Source: Rhyacophila brunnea (lineage: Eukaryota; Arthropoda; Insecta; Trichoptera; Rhyacophilidae). Taken from it: a stretch of 64,000 bases of DNA. The stretch is taken from the NCBI GenBank assembly GCA_022495005.1, contig JAGYXB010001941.1, positions 310,001 to 374,000 on the forward strand. Direction: 5' to 3'. This document shows positions 1-15,200 of this stretch, piece by piece. Below the pieces are notes generated by a model, which did not search any database, was not told where the DNA came from, and was given only the letters and a program-made list of their open reading frames with translations. Position 1 is the stretch's first letter. Every line of letters begins with the position of its first letter. Both the position numbers and the translations under genes were made by a program.

Positions 1-147
1 ATAAAAATAAGTGTGTCAGATTTTCTATTCTATGGCCTATCTAGCTCAGATGGTCAACATATTTTTTCCACGAGACGGAGCGATAATTTTACAAATTTCA
101 CGAGCCGGAACGGCGCTCCGGTGCGTTCCGTTCCATTTCGAGCCCTG
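1..147 (-). mobile_element. hAT-like miniature element, family A, truncated by window edge
   Basis: This is the right-hand part of a family A element. It ends in CATTTCGAGCCCTG, the complement of the family's CAGGGCTCGAAATGG terminus. The internal sequence (a CGAGACGGAGCG block and a TCTAGCTCAGATGGTCAAC block) matches copies near 6.1, 21.0, 25.3, 30.8 and 31.6 kb. Short open frames across it recur in every copy and look incidental. The other end lies outside the window. Confidence 0.8.
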
Positions 148-2820
148 ATTAACTGTTACTTCTGTTCCTTGTTTTTCTGTTCTGTCCCATATAAATTGAC
201 GGGTAGTTATCGATTATTGAAATATATAATTATTGAATTTTAAACAGGGTTTCAATATAGCTAAATAAAAATAGTTTTATAGAGTTATTTCATAGAAAAA
301 TACAGTTATCAAAAGCGTTCAAAAGCGAAACTGGTACGGATATCTGCTATCTGAGTTTTTGATTGGGCTCACTGTGTGTAAATACTGTGGCATTATCAAG
401 AGGCTTTGAAGAAACAAGAACACGGGGATGTCCGACAGTGTGGCTATTTTTTTATAATTTATTCAAACTGCGTGTAGGATACATTGCCTCGTAATGCTAT
501 AACATGAATACACCTTTACAGTGAAGGGTTTGGACCTTGGATGTGCCAGGCATAACTCGTTCTGATGCCTCATACCTCAATAGTATAAACAAATGAGATT
601 GTCATAGGTTTGATTAAATTGTCACTAAAAGTAATATATGGTTTATTAGCAGTAGGACTGTTTTTTTAAACGATATCTATTTACAATATTATTAATTCAA
701 TGTTTAAAGAATTAATGAAATTCGATTAAAAGTGTAAATTAAATTTCTGGCGTTTGACGTACCTATTTATAATATTATTATGACAGGAAATTATTAAAAT
801 ATAGTTAATAATCATTATAAAGTTATTTTTAATTTAATAAATCAATAAAATGTATTTAAGACCTAATTTAAATGAGTTGCTTATCTTCCATCATAGAACT
901 GTAACCAGAGGCCGCATTCGAATCAATTGAACAAATTATGAAATCCCGGATAAAATCTTTTTTAATCCCGGGATTATGTAAAAACTATTAACATGCTGTC
1001 CAAATGTATTACTGTGATGTTGACATTTTATTATACGAAACAACACTCACAAAACCATTAAACAAACATACAAGAAATTTCCCATATAGGTAGGTAATAA
1101 AACTTTGTTGATTGATATGTTATTATTTAGTACCTGTTTGCGAAGTTTTACAACTATGCATATTAACAGAATAATTAAAAATATGTTAGCCAATAGGGTA
1201 GTTTTCTGAAAGTTGTTTTTTAAAGTTATTCGTGAATTTTTTTTACTCAACAAAAATATACTTAAATGTTCTTTCAAAAATATTTCCGAGAATTCAGAAT
1301 CGAGTGAGATAATATGTATCTATTTAAAAAATATATTATACTTATTTGATGATAATAATAATAACAAATACGTAGGTAGGTACGTAAACCATTAAATTAA
1401 ATAAAAATAGTTGATTATTGATTGTGACGCTGAGTATTAAACAAGTTCAAGTAATACATTATTATTGCTTTTAAAAATGAAGAACGAACTGTTTGAGAAT
1501 TGAAATATGTAAACATATTGATAGAAAATGACGGTTTATCCCTTTTGAAAAATTAAAATATCAGAAGCCTAGTGTGTCTTAAATTCTTACTTAAATTCTC
1601 TTTAGCAAACTTGTGACTAGTATAACACTTATTATAACACTCCATCTGTTAATTAAAATTAATCTGAGGTGTAATAATTACTCTTCAAGAAAAGTTAAAT
1701 GCACTTTTGGAGTGTATCCCATATAAATGGTGTATGTATAAAATGTAATTATTTTCATAGTAACATAATAATTTTATGTAATTTGAATATGTTAGCGTCG
1801 TTTGTGTCAAACCTCTTTCAAGAAATATCAATATTTTATCATGGAATGTAACGATTTAAAAACAATATCTTTTTACTGAATGTTGAAAAAAATTATCTCT
1901 GATTTGCAATCAAATTATTTAATATTAAAGTAGATTTAGGTACTTACTCATTTATGCACTTTGAATCCTCAGGACTTCAATTATTATTATAGTAAAATTT
2001 AAGTAGTTAGAATTTTAAATGTGTAATAATATTATGATAATGAAGATATTTATTATTATTTGACTACAAAAATAATAATTAGAGTTGACAAAATATGTTT
2101 AATTTATTCTGCTAATTTGGAATTATATTATAAAATTTGCAAGGAAATATTAGTAATTAAGAATTGATTACACTAATCGGCTTCCTTTTCTTGAAAATAA
2201 TCATTTATTTAATGGTCTTTCATTAGCCAAAATGATTTTATGTAGACAATATTATCAATTAACAGGAAGTCACTAAGTACCTTCTTACCTACACTGTTGT
2301 CATTATATCTGATTGATAAGCAATTAGTTGAAGATAGTACAATATGTATTTAATTCAGTGCATAATCAACCATGACAGAACAGTAAAATGGGATGCTAAT
2401 TAAAACGTTTCTAGGTGTAGCAATATTTCTGCATTTTAGCAAATTTCTATGTGAGAATCTTTCTACTTCAAAACGATTCCAATACGACTTTTTTATGTAT
2501 TTTTTTACTAGCAGATGTCATTCATAACTTTTATAAAGTGTCGCTTTCCTTTGTCCAAGAGATTGAACTAATATTACAAGTTATTAAGGGTTCCCAGAAC
2601 GCTTGTTGGGGATCACTGCATTGTAGAATAAATTCACTACATTGTGCATATTTTAAATATACAATCGAAGCAGTGGTGTCCATTTTGAAACCTGCTCATT
2701 TAAAGCTAAATTTAAATTAAGTTCATTAAAATTTTATTTCCTTGAAAGGTTTTACTGTAAAATTCATAATATCTCAAACTTTGGATATTGTCATATTGGA
2801 GTGCAATATTGTAATATACC
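148..2820. other. AT-rich intergenic stretch, no gene recognised
   Basis: I see no conserved coding, RNA or transposon signature here. The longest open frame (2451-2720, plus) has no recognisable domain and no splice context. The region lies downstream of the MsrA stop codon on the minus strand. Confidence 0.5.
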
Positions 2821-2836
2821 TAGAACACACTGAGTA

Positions 2837-2842
2837 TTTATT
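2837..2842 (-). terminator. Possible MsrA polyadenylation signal
   Basis: The hexamer AATAAA on the minus strand lies about 140 nt downstream of the MsrA stop codon. It is the nearest canonical hexamer I noticed; another sits near 2733-2738. In so AT-rich a sequence such hexamers occur by chance, so the call is tentative. Confidence 0.3.
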
Positions 2843-2980
2843 ACCTCTGCTATGATAATCTTGTTCTTAATTTTTAAGAGTATAAAGTTAATGGCGGCTG
2901 GCCACAGTGATCTCGATAGCGGAAACATTAATAAGCGATTAAAATACTAATTTAATTAAAATTCTAATTCTTCGATCACA

Positions 2981-3218
2981 TCAGCAGGCCAGCCCGCCAC
3001 CTTCGTTGCGATCGAGCTCTCTCCTGACGTATTCCACCTGCTTCGGAGACAGTCCGAGATGAGGAACCTCTTTCTCGAACTGCTCCATCCCGCCGATTCC
3101 AACCAGGTAACCGTTCAGTCTAGCGGCCAGGTGGGAAGTCTGCAGCATGGTTCCGCTCTTTAGGCCAATGTCTTTGCACAGGTCCTTGTGGCCTTGCAAC
3201 CGATATTTTTGGTGATAA
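2981..3218 (-). CDS. msrA: MsrA terminal coding exon
   Basis: The acceptor (TTTTCAG) lies at 3219-3220. The first base completes the Asp of the EDYHQKY motif left split by the previous exon. The exon continues through RLQGHKDL, HLAARLNGYL and GLSPKQVEYVRREL to a Gly-rich end with a penultimate Cys, then TGA. A C-terminal Cys near a Gly-rich tail is typical of MsrA resolving cysteines. Confidence 0.9.
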
Positions 3219-6200
3219 CTGAAAAGTAGAAAAGATAGAAAATAAGTATTATGTCAGATACCAGAATGCTTGACTTGAGTAGATAAGTAGAGTACCTATA
3301 CTTTTATAACTTTGCTCTTTTTACTGCCTGATTACCTCGCATACAATTAGACCAAATGATATTCACTTGTATTAATATATCTAGTAATAAATACATAAAT
3401 AGATAATATATGTAAAAAAATATTTTTAGAATACATTTACATCATTTTTATCCTAGCGCCGGAGTGCAAAGTTATGAAGCATAATACTCTAATAGTCTAA
3501 TTCTAATAGGTATCTATTGAATCCACGAAAAGCCTCAAACACGCAAGGAAGATCAAGGAAAGAAATAATTAAGACGATTTGGGGAGATGTTAATCGAAAA
3601 GCGGATAAACCATGGATGTGCCATTAAAAATAATTCTTAAATAAATCGATTATGTCTTGTTTAATTATAATAATGTAGTGTATTGATACTTTTTGGAAAA
3701 GTAAGAAAATTGATTGCAAATTTCGTTAATAATTATTTATTTTTATTTATAATAAATAATAGCACGTTTGGGAGTTTCCCTGGGCCCCAAACAAAAGTTT
3801 TATAAATCATTAATCATTATAATTTACTTATTCGGAAATTTTCAATGGAAATTCGATATGAAAGTCGACATCATAATTCTAATTTAAAAACCCATATTTT
3901 AAAAAGGCTATGTTTTACAAAATAATAATATAAAATATACCAAGAATTCAACACACCTAGTTTATATTATTATCATTTGTAAAATGTAATTATACTAAGT
4001 AAACGCCCGAATTTTAGCGCTAATTAATAAATGATTATTAGACAATAAATGCTTTCGATTTTTCGCTAATATTTGAACTTTTTTGTTTTGAAAAAAAAAA
4101 CAAGTAAAACGTCCTTGTCATCGGTTCTGAATGACATTTTATAAATTCGGATAGATTTTAGAAACACAGATTAATAAAATGAGTCGTCTTAATTTAATTT
4201 TTTTGGGATAAGCATAAAAACACACAAGACGCGTATAATATTTGTTGCTGAAATAGTCTAATGTACTATAGTTTTATGAATAAATAATTACAAGATAAAA
4301 AGAACTTTTTATATACAGCGTTTTTAAATTTTCTGTTGAATCATATACACTTGACTGGACTAGCTTAAACGATCAAAAAATGTTGTACCTACTTGATAGA
4401 AATAATACTTAAATGTCATTTTGATTTCCATAGTAACGCACGTATATATTAATAATTTAGTTGCTAGGACCCCAGACCCCTAGCAACCAATAATGGTGTC
4501 GAAATAACTTTTCATACAACTGAAAATGAATTCAATTCTACTTAAAGATGGCTAAAAGTATTAAAAAAAATGCATTGACATCATGTTCTGATATATTCTA
4601 AAAGTTTCAAACGTCTAGCTAGTCGGGAAGATAGTTAAAAATCGATTGCAAGATTTGTACCGTACAAATAAGAATACGAGATAAGAAAAACGTTGTAAAA
4701 ATGGCAACACTCATATTATACTGACTTAAAGTTGGCGAGTGCTATTAAAAACTCAATCTGAGATATTAATTAACTTGTCCTTTGCTGACGACCTTGCGTC
4801 TCGAAACGTGGAGACATGTCACCTATACGAAAATTGTACTTGAAAAGATTAAATGGGTTGACCTTTGCGATAATAAAACAATAACAATGAATGACTTCCA
4901 AAACTGATATCAGTGATATCAGACATAATTCATAACGATATCATTGCTATCAATCGCTATGACAAAGTCAAGAAGACGGCGTATGCATTATTAATTGTAA
5001 ATCAAATCATTTTTTGGCAATTATTTTTACAAAAAAATTTCTCGCTAATTAGTATATTTTTATAGTTTTTTATATAATATATTAATAATAACCATGTCCG
5101 ATCCTAATATGATCATATGGGCCTCCACAGAGTAGAGGTTTGTATTAAAACATATTTTGTTTTTTACGAGAAATAGATGTCAGCCACTTGCTCAACCTAT
5201 TAGGTGCATACCCTGACTCACACACAAATTGAAAAACAATATGTGTACTTGCCAGACCCAGGTTTCGAACCTGGGACCCACGGCGTGATAGTCCAACGCT
5301 TAAGCCGCGCGGCCACCGTGGGTGTATTTTATATAATAGATACTTTAAAAAATCTTGCGTTCGAATTTGTACACATAGGTACAAGATAGGAAATTAAAAT
5401 TTGGTATAATATAATATGATCCATATGAACCTATTAGGATCCGACATGGTCGAATAATATATTATATTATTATACAGTGACGACACATGAGGGCAAACAG
5501 GTCATCCGTATGTTCAACGAAATTGCTTCGGGTGTTGATATATTCCACCTACGTGAGAATGAGTTTAGGTGGATGTTGTTTTATAAATTCTTAAAATAGG
5601 GTCTGCTTAGCTCATCTGGTGTACTTCCTTGTACCTATCTAATTTATCTATTGATATATCTCTTTTTTATGTAATACTGTTATATTTATATATCTTTGTT
5701 TCTAAATGTTATGTTGTGAACGTCTTGAACTTATAATTTGTAATGTCCACAATATGTTAAAAATAAAATTAATTGAAAATAAATTGAATTAAAGGCGGCA
5801 GACGATGGACCAAATACGATTATTACAACTTTCCCGTAGCAGTGCCTGTTTTCCACGAATCGATAGACTCAAAATGTCTGGGTATGAGGAATGTAGGTAC
5901 TCGGAAAAATGAGGGTTTGTAGTTTAAGCGACGATAAGCTTTAAGTCGTAGACGGAGTAAATGTGGAAGTCAGGTGCACCTGTTAGACCTCTCCCGCTGA
6001 CTTAAAAAATCAATAAAAATTTTTCTCGAAGTATATTTTTTTGAAAATGGATACTCCCAAACCATTTGCGTGTGCGCGCCTGCCATTCTTATATACCATT
6101 AAAGCTAACAAAATAATCCAGGGCTCTAAATGGACCGGAGCGCACCGGAGCGCCGTTCCAGTTCGTGAAATCGGCAAAAGTACCGCTTCGTCTCGTGGAA

Positions 6201-9200
6201 AAAATAGTTTTACCGTTTGAGCTAGATAGGCCATATAACAAAAAATCTAACACATTTATTTTTATAAAACACACATAGAATTCAATAACTATGTTAATAT
6301 TTTCGTTAGCGCTGTACCTCGCTATATAAAGGTGTAGAAAATTGGTTCTATGCTACGCTATGCTATGTATAAAAGTGGTTAAAATGCTTTCTCACTCTTC
6401 AGCTGCGTAAAATGTTCCCGCTGGAGCGATTTCTGTCCGTAATTTCACGTTTTTCTGTGTTTCAATTTCTTTGTAGGTCTTCTCCGCCAGCTCCTTCTGC
6501 TCTTCGTCATGGTAAAGTATGAGAGACATGTACTGAAAATATAAATAATTCCGTTAGATAATAAGCATGCATGATATAATAAGAATGGACATATAAAAGA
6601 ATGGAGATGGAATGCTAATAAGCAGAAGCCTCGATGTTAAAAGGCTTCAGGGAAAATTTTAAACATATTTTTTACTTTATCGTTGTCTCATTAGATAAAA
6701 TAAATAGGTATATATTGGTGTAGCTCGTTAAATTGGCTGTGTTGTTGTCCTCATACGAGATGAAAATCGTCTTTGACCATCACATATTTCAACTCAGCAA
6801 CTGGTTTCAAAAATAATTAACTAAATTAAAATAGAGATCACAGGAGAATCTCACGTAGATTCTAAGATCAGAGAGATATAAGGTAGCTGCAGTGATGCCA
6901 CGTATGGGTAGAACGTGCCCCTACATCTTGAAAAATAAATTATGTGTTACATGTCACACGCCAAAAATACACTCTGATCTGATTTCCCAAACGCGCCTAA
7001 AGAAGTAGGTATAACTTTAAAAATCTTGATACACACGTCGTGAAACAAAAAAGATTGAAAGCCGCTACTTTACTTCATTGTTGTGGGATGTATTGACGTA
7101 CCTGTCGTTTGATCTTTGTGAGGAGTCCATACTCGTGATTGTTCCAGAATTTCTCCAAAAGATCAGAGAAAGAAATCTGTTTGGGGTCGTAATCAATTTC
7201 AATAACCTCTGTGTGATCACCTCTGAAAAAAAATAATATAAAAAAACGGTTAGAAAATGGCAAATTTCTAACCTCTGCTGTGAAAAATAAAAAGTAAATT
7301 AGGTACAAAGATGTTGAAAAGATCTTCATCTGTAGTGATTAAGGCTAAATCAGTGACGCCCTGTTGTGGCAGGCAGATTATGCGTTGCTTAGGGGCGGCG
7401 AATAAAAGATCGAGTACAAATATTACGGTTTTTGAGAACAGTTGTTGCGATTTTCATGAAGCAGATGATGTGGTCGCTCATTAGAAAGTATCAACATCTT
7501 TGTTTAAAATAAAATCGAAACATAACAGATCCTAATAACATAATTATTGCTGTGTTGTAATACAAGTGCGAGTAATAGGTTTATCGTATAGGTCAAATTG
7601 GGTGCCTCCAAACTTGTCAGCGTCACAGACCTTCACATATTTAAAATCACCATTTTTTGAGAGTAGGTTTCGTGAAAATACATACTTACTCTAATTTTCA
7701 GTAGGTGTGTTTGTGAATATAAAGATTTTTTGTATTTTATCAGATAAATATTGTCGAAAATAAATAATATGATAGGTATCTAACCTAACAAATTTGCAGA
7801 CAATTTAAAATTAAAAATTAAAGGGGTCGGCATTTCTGCTCGAAGGCGGCACTTTGCCTAGGGACGGTACTGGTCTAAAAGTAAGAAATTTAAGTAAGAC
7901 AACTCTTTGACCTATGGTTTACTGTTTAAATTAGCTACAAGTGGTTTCGCATTGCCTGTAAACTTAAGGATAACTTCACACTCCTACCATGACATTCCAC
8001 TATAGTTTTAAATGTTTTAATTTCACCCAATGAGTTATTTACATACATGATTCTATGCGCAGATATACCCAAAAGAAGTCATCAAAGGTAGCCATTGCAA
8101 AAACTAAATACCATTAAAAATATTAATTATTACATATTTCTGTAGGCAGGAGTTCCGGAGCTTCCCCCCGCGTAGCCAACCCTTGTTCTGATGACGCCTA
8201 ATTGGGCACCAAACAAGGAGTCGTTGGACCAAAAGCAGCCCATCCCGAATGTCGCCTTCTTCACTGGAATTTCCACATGGTGCAATGGAGCCGTGCCCTG
8301 AAACAAGGAATCAACCACAACGGTTAATTTCATTTTCTAGTTGTCGTCCATTCAGACATACATAAGGGTGGTCTGGGAATTTGTAAAATTTTAGAAGGTT
8401 AGTTTCTGGACCACATAATGCGAAAACCATGTTGATCCAAAAATACATATTGTATAGCTAACATAATAATGTATTAAAGACCAATAAGACCCCTACGTCT
8501 GAAATTTGCTGCACGTGCTTGTCAAACTTCGCATAATTAAAACGTGACTGTTTATGTATATTTAATATGTAATTATGCAAATGTAACATCATTTAGGTAC
8601 CTTTCTCTACGTCATAAATGTCAAGATTGTGCCATGTTGATCGTGTTGTATTAAACCAGTAATCTATTAAATAATACAAGGATTATTTTGTTATTATTCC
8701 AAGTGAAATAATGACGTAGGTAGCTGTAGGTACAATCATGGCCCCCACCTGGGGAGGGTTGACAGGGGTCTAGCCTGGGGGCCGGCACTCAGGAGGGGCC
8801 CGGCGTGGAGACTCGACCAGATAAGTGAGATAAACACACATCACAAATTTGCTCTCATAGTAAAAAAAAGTCGCCTGCGGCGCTATTTTCCTTCAATGAT
8901 GTTATTATTTAAAATTATATGCTTGTACGATACAATTTTTAATTGTGTGTCGATACTCGACAACTCCACAATTCAAATGGATGTATCAAAAGATACAAAA
9001 AAAACACTAAATAGGTATACACATTAATTTTACCGCGTACACCATTTGGAAAACGCTACTGTAGAGCATCACAGTGCCTTTTTCTTTAGCGATAGGTAGG
9101 GGGGGCATGAGTACAATAATAATAATATATTATGTATACATCTACGCGTTTTCTACAATAGTTTACCTACGTATATAGATCCTAACTATACAATTATTGA

Positions 9201-12200
9201 TAATCAATAATCACATACGAAAGACGTTGAAGAGAACCTTTTTCTATAATCTATGGAGACCAGTGGCGAAGGGTGGAGGTAGACTGTTAAGATCCGACAT
9301 AAATAGTGCGCACTAAACCTTTTCAGTCAAACGTATTTGTTTTCATTGAAATAAGACTACAATTTACAGATGGTGTTGGTTAGTTTTAAGAATTAAATTA
9401 AACCCTGCGAAAACCAAGCTATAATAGACAATGGTCAAAAAATACTCGTCTACCTATAAAATATCAAAATTATGCAATTAAAGCATACATAACTTTGAAT
9501 ATTTTATAGATATAATAATATTTTTTTATCTATTATAGTTTGGTTCAGGCAGGGCGTAATGAATTTAAAAAAATTAACCAACAATAGTATGTGTAATATG
9601 TATTCTTAATCCAATGAAAACAAATTTAATAAATACCTATGAATGAAAAAGTGTACACAAAATATATCAAAACTATTATGGTTTGGTTTGGGCAGTGTTT
9701 AATTGATTTGTAAAAAATAACCAATACTTTCTGTAAATTGTAGTCTTAGTTCAATAAAAACAAATACGTACGACTGACAAAGTTTAATGTGCACTATTTA
9801 TGGCGGATCTTTAGCCTACCTCCACCCTTCGTTACTGGCTGACATATAGTAGTCTAAAAGTCAGGTAAGATAAACATTTGGCTACGTAATTTTTCCGACC
9901 GAAACGGGGTGTAAATTCTAACTCTATCAATCATGGTATTGTCGACCTTTGTATCCCTGATAACAATTTTTATTATAGGTAGGTACAGTACTTATTTTCG
10001 ATGAAAATTCAATTTGAAAAATCGACAATATAATAATTATTCTGATTTAAAAACCAATATTTAAAAATAGCCATGTTTTACAAAATGATAATATAAAATA
10101 TACCTAGAATTCAGTAAACCTAGTTTAGGTATATTATTATTTGTAAAATGTAATTAAACTACCTAAGTAGATGCCTGAATTTTAGTGCTAATTAATAAAT
10201 GATTATTAGGTATGTTTTCGATTTTTTTTTGTAGAATTGAACATGAATTTAATAGATTCCAAAAACCGATATCTACAAGATTCTAATACCGAGAAAGAGA
10301 TTATGATAGATATATATACGAGATAGAAATGCACTTTTACGATAATCGGTTGTTAATAGACTTCTTCTTCTTTTAACCATGTCCGATTTCAAGAAGATTA
10401 TACTTATGGGCCTTCACAGGGTGGAGGTTTTATTAACAGATTTTTGTTGTAACGAAATATGGATGTGAGCCACTTGCTCAACCTATTAGGTCCATACCCC
10501 GACTAGGAACACAAATTGAAAAATATTCTGTGTATTTGCCAGACCCAGGATTCGAACCTGGGACCCACGATATGATAAACCGACGCGTAAGCCTCCGGCC
10601 ATCGGGGTGAACATCTTGATTTTGTGTAAAGTTAATAATAAATAAATAAATTTGATTTATGAAACCACTTCCCGTTATAATAAATAACTTTGTGAATTAT
10701 AATATTATATATATTTAATATATAGAATGTAAGACAAAATTCAGATAATTTGTGTCCTTATATAAATAAAATAATTACCCATCTTAATCTTTTTATTTAT
10801 ATTATACGTCTATTAATATATATTTTTATATTGACGGTGTGTAAATTTATAATTTGTAATGTTCGCTTCATGTAAATAAATATTTTTGATTTTAAAACAT
10901 CCAATTCTCCACTCAGCAGATCAGCATCGTTCAAGACCTGTGTCCAAGACTGCACCACAGCTTACGACTTAATCTTTGTTTTTCATTTCAGGCTGTGAAC
11001 GTCTTGAAGTTGTTATTTGTTAAGCCTACTATATGAGGGTTCTGGTTTCATAACTCACAAACTCCACAATATAACAAAAATGAGTTATGAATGCAGCATT
11101 ATTCTTTATATTCACATTGTCCATTCAAAGTATGACGTAACATTATAAATAACTCTTATTTAAAACGAATGTGAAAATATGATTTATTTTCAAAACTTAC
11201 ATTCTCCAAATATTTGTTATTTTCTGAATTAACAACGTCCATTCCAGCCAATAAGAGTGCCACATTGAACTGTTATGACATTTTTGTTTATCTCTGATGG
11301 TGTAAACGTCTGTTGCACGGTCCTAAACTAACAATCTCCATAGACTCACAGCAAAACTAACATTCTCCATATTTTGTATTTCTAACAGCTTAAGTTAACA
11401 TTTTTTTATTACAGCCCATTTCTTTATCGATAATGCATCGAATACAACAATAATCACACTATTTATTCATTTTAAATTGTATGTAGAAAACTGTTTTCTT
11501 TCAATTTGCCAAAAAAAAGCATTGACGGAGATCGTGAGTTATGAAACCAAAGCCCGCATATGTAAAGAATTCACGTTGTTGATAATGTGTTATTTTCGAG
11601 AAGTTTATTATGAGATATCGTGAATATAGATATAGTTTACTTAATTCGTGTACAAGCTATGCAAGGTATATCTTGCAAGATTTGCAAGTCTCATCCATAT
11701 TGGTCCAGTCGGTGGTTCGATAAAACGGACAGACAGATAAACAGTCTAATTTTATTATTCGTATTCATAGATCACCGGTGCAGTACTTCTTCTTCTTCGA
11801 TGGCGCTACAGCTCAATTCGAACCCTGGCCTCCACCGCCGTCCTCCAGCCGGAACGGTCCTCCGCACGTCTTTTCCAGTTCCTGATTTTTGGCAGCTGGT
11901 TGTCAGCTTTTGTTGTGTTATCACCCCATCGTGCGCGTGGCTTTCCCACTGGCCTTTCCCCTCTGGGTTTCCTTCGAGGATCTTCTTCGGTATCCGTGAC
12001 TCAGGCATGCGCTGAACATGGCCTGCCCAGTTGAGCTTCTGGAGTTTTATGAAGGTGGAGATTTTTAAATCATGGTATAAACGGTATAAGTTCCGTGTTG
12101 TCCCTAATTCTCCACTCTTCACCATCATTCATGGGTCCGTATATCCGTCTCAGTATATTTCTCTCAAAGCAGTCCACCATTAGAGCTGCTTTCATATTTA

Positions 12201-15200
12201 GCGTCCATGACTCGCACCCGTTTGCAATGACTGCAGTACACCTGGCTTGAATCGTTTCCGAAGAGGAAGTAGTCTTATAATGTAATTAAATTAATAATAA
12301 ACAAAATGAGTTTGTTAACCTCGAATTCAAGTTTATTAATAGGACATAGCTGGTTTTCTTTTAATCTGTGTTTACATTGGCAAGGCCACGAGGCGCGTTA
12401 AAAATAGATTACTATTTAGAGAATACCACAAAATTTAAATATTCATTGTGACGGTGTTCGGTACCGTTGTATATTTAACTATTATGCTCAAACCACCGAA
12501 TCTGTTATGAATCTAGTCGACACACAGTTTTCTCGTAGAAAATACTAAGAATTGGGCGAATTAATAATTGTTAGGTACTTAAATATTGAGATGAGATTAT
12601 CCCTTTAAGCAAGTGAATTCAATTCTGTCTGTGATGATTTTAGCTACGTGGAAACTCGATGGCCTGACAGGACGTTTCCTTAGGTCTCGTTCGCGAATTA
12701 TTGTCTTTTGCAATTGAGTCACTGAGAGTTATAACTCACATTTTGCAATTTTGCCATTTTTTAGTTAAATATATCAAGTGATTCTAAATGTATATAGAGA
12801 AATAGTTGTCTATCAAAAGTCATTTGAAAATCGTTTACGAAGTTGACTGTTGGTGTCATAACTCACATTTATCATTGAATATTGTGAGTTCTGTTATCAA
12901 CGCCTTTCTAATCAATCAGCGCATCTATTCTATATACAAGTATAATAAAGTAAATATAATATATATACATATATATTATATATAATGCTTCTATGGCTTT
13001 AGAGTGCAGACACACGGCACACAATAAGAAATAGAGTTCCCTGCGCATTTATTCTAAGCACAAGACTGCTATCGGAAGCTATCGAGGGTAGTTTTTCATA
13101 TATTTGTATCGAAGTATTATAATTGTTATAATAAGTTAGCCGTCTAAACAGCCAAAACTGTCTATCTCGCTCTAAAATTTAGCACACCCAAGAGAGGTGC
13201 TGTTAAAACATAGCACTTATTGTAACAATTACAACTAACTTATTGTAATTGTTACAATAAGTGCTAATACTTCGATACAAAACTACCCTCGATAGCTGCC
13301 CACAACAGTATTGTGCATAGAATAGATGCGCAGGGAGCTCTATTTCTTATTGTGTGCTGTGTGTCTGCACTCTGTAGCCATAGAAGCATTATATATAATA
13401 TATATTATGTACATAACGTTTTGCAATTTTCCACTTTTAAACATAGATCGCACATTCCAGGTCGCAATCTTCATAGCCGGCCCGGGGATTCTTAGCACCC
13501 TCTGACCATTTAAGGCCTGCCTGCGGGGACTGAGGGCCATGCAATTTGATTTTCCAGCCATGATGATTACTAGGGATATAGTTAATGTGGTAGTTTCCCG
13601 TTGCTTTCTACATCGCAGTGTCAAAGCCATTAAAGCCGTTGCGACCATGCCTTCAGTTATCTAAATGTAAGCTGTACCAAAGTCCATCTTCTCCACCTTA
13701 CATCAGTACTGGTAATTGCTGCTGTCCAATACCAGGGATTTTAATTGACTTCCCAGTCTAGATCCGCTGTGTTCTGCGATACCAGGGTCACCTCTAGGAG
13801 GATGTGGTGCTGGCACCACGCACAGACGGTCTCGGTAAGGGAGAGGCTAATGATATGTTTTAGATCTATATTACGCATCCACTTGCCTTGTAGAACAGCG
13901 AGGACCAGTGTCTGGTTTACTCAGAACAAAGGTACTACCTCTGCAGTCCAACTTAACCTTAATAATTTAAATCGACTCACTCACTCATTAATATTCAAGG
14001 GAGTTCAATATGTTTCTTCTAATTACAAAAAACAGTGCCTTGATGGTTTTTTTTCGATTATCTCATAACTCGATTTATGACATAGGTATGTGAGTACCTA
14101 ATTATGAGTGTTATGACTCTAGGCAACTCAATTATTCGGTATGGTAACACCTAATAGATATTCTTACGGTTTTTAAGAGTTTTACAAAATGACACAATAA
14201 ACGTTAGATTTTGATTACATAGCTACTTAGATTAGCTTCTCTAGGTACCAACTTTCTTCAAAATAAAGTAAATATTTTGAAACATCCGCGAATTTGTAAG
14301 ACAACAACGTTGTTGTATAATACTTTTTTCGCAATATAATACTAATTTCATACAATGTAATATGTAATAACATGTTTGTTCCAGTTGCCGATGTTTACTA
14401 AATTTCGGCGCACGCGTATTTCCGCATGTAGCTACTTATAAACACATTGACATTAATTTATGTTCCCACAACCCAATTGCTAAACAAACGATTGTCAACG
14501 ATTAGAGCATACCCCCACATTTTGAAGCGGGCCCCCTACCTATCGCTAAAGTTAAAGGCAGTGTGGCGATTTACAGTTCTGTATTCCAAATAGTGTTCGA
14601 GGTAAAATTCAAGGTATTTTATAGTGATTTTTTGTATTTTTTAATACACCCACTTGAATTATGGAGTTGTCGAATATCGACAAACGATAATCAAAAATTG
14701 CATTGCACAAGCCCATTTTTTAAATGTTAGTATACTTGAAGTGAAATAGCGCCACAGGCGACATTTTTTTACAATTAGTGGAATTTTGTGATACATATGT
14801 GTTTACCTCACTTGGCTGGTCCATCCGCCATGCCGGGCCCCCGGTCTAGAGCCCTGTCAGCCCCCCTTATGGGGGGCATGGATTAGGAAATCGTTTTATG
14901 ATTGATTAGAGCAGTGGTCTTCACACTTTTCTTGATGACGTACCCGTAAGACATGAAAAGAAAAATTGCGTACTCCGACCAACGTGCTTTACCAATTATT
15001 TAGCCACCTGCGTCTTATATAATTACGACTTAATTAACTAGTAGTCATGCAACTGAAGGGCTTTACAATTATTCGTTAAATAAAAAAATAGTTAAAATAT
15101 ATTTATAATTATCTATTATGGTTTGGTTTACGCAAGATTTAATTAAATTTTAAAAACTAACCACCATCATCTGCAATTGTGCTCTTAATTACTGACGTCC

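Noticed and set aside
5270..5324. tRNA gene at the SINE head
   Set aside because: The same head recurs with a constant 180-bp body at three places, so it is a SINE and not a free tRNA gene.
13745..14068. 107-residue plus-strand open frame
   Set aside because: Antisense to the 5' part of the LINE remnant; no motif in this orientation.
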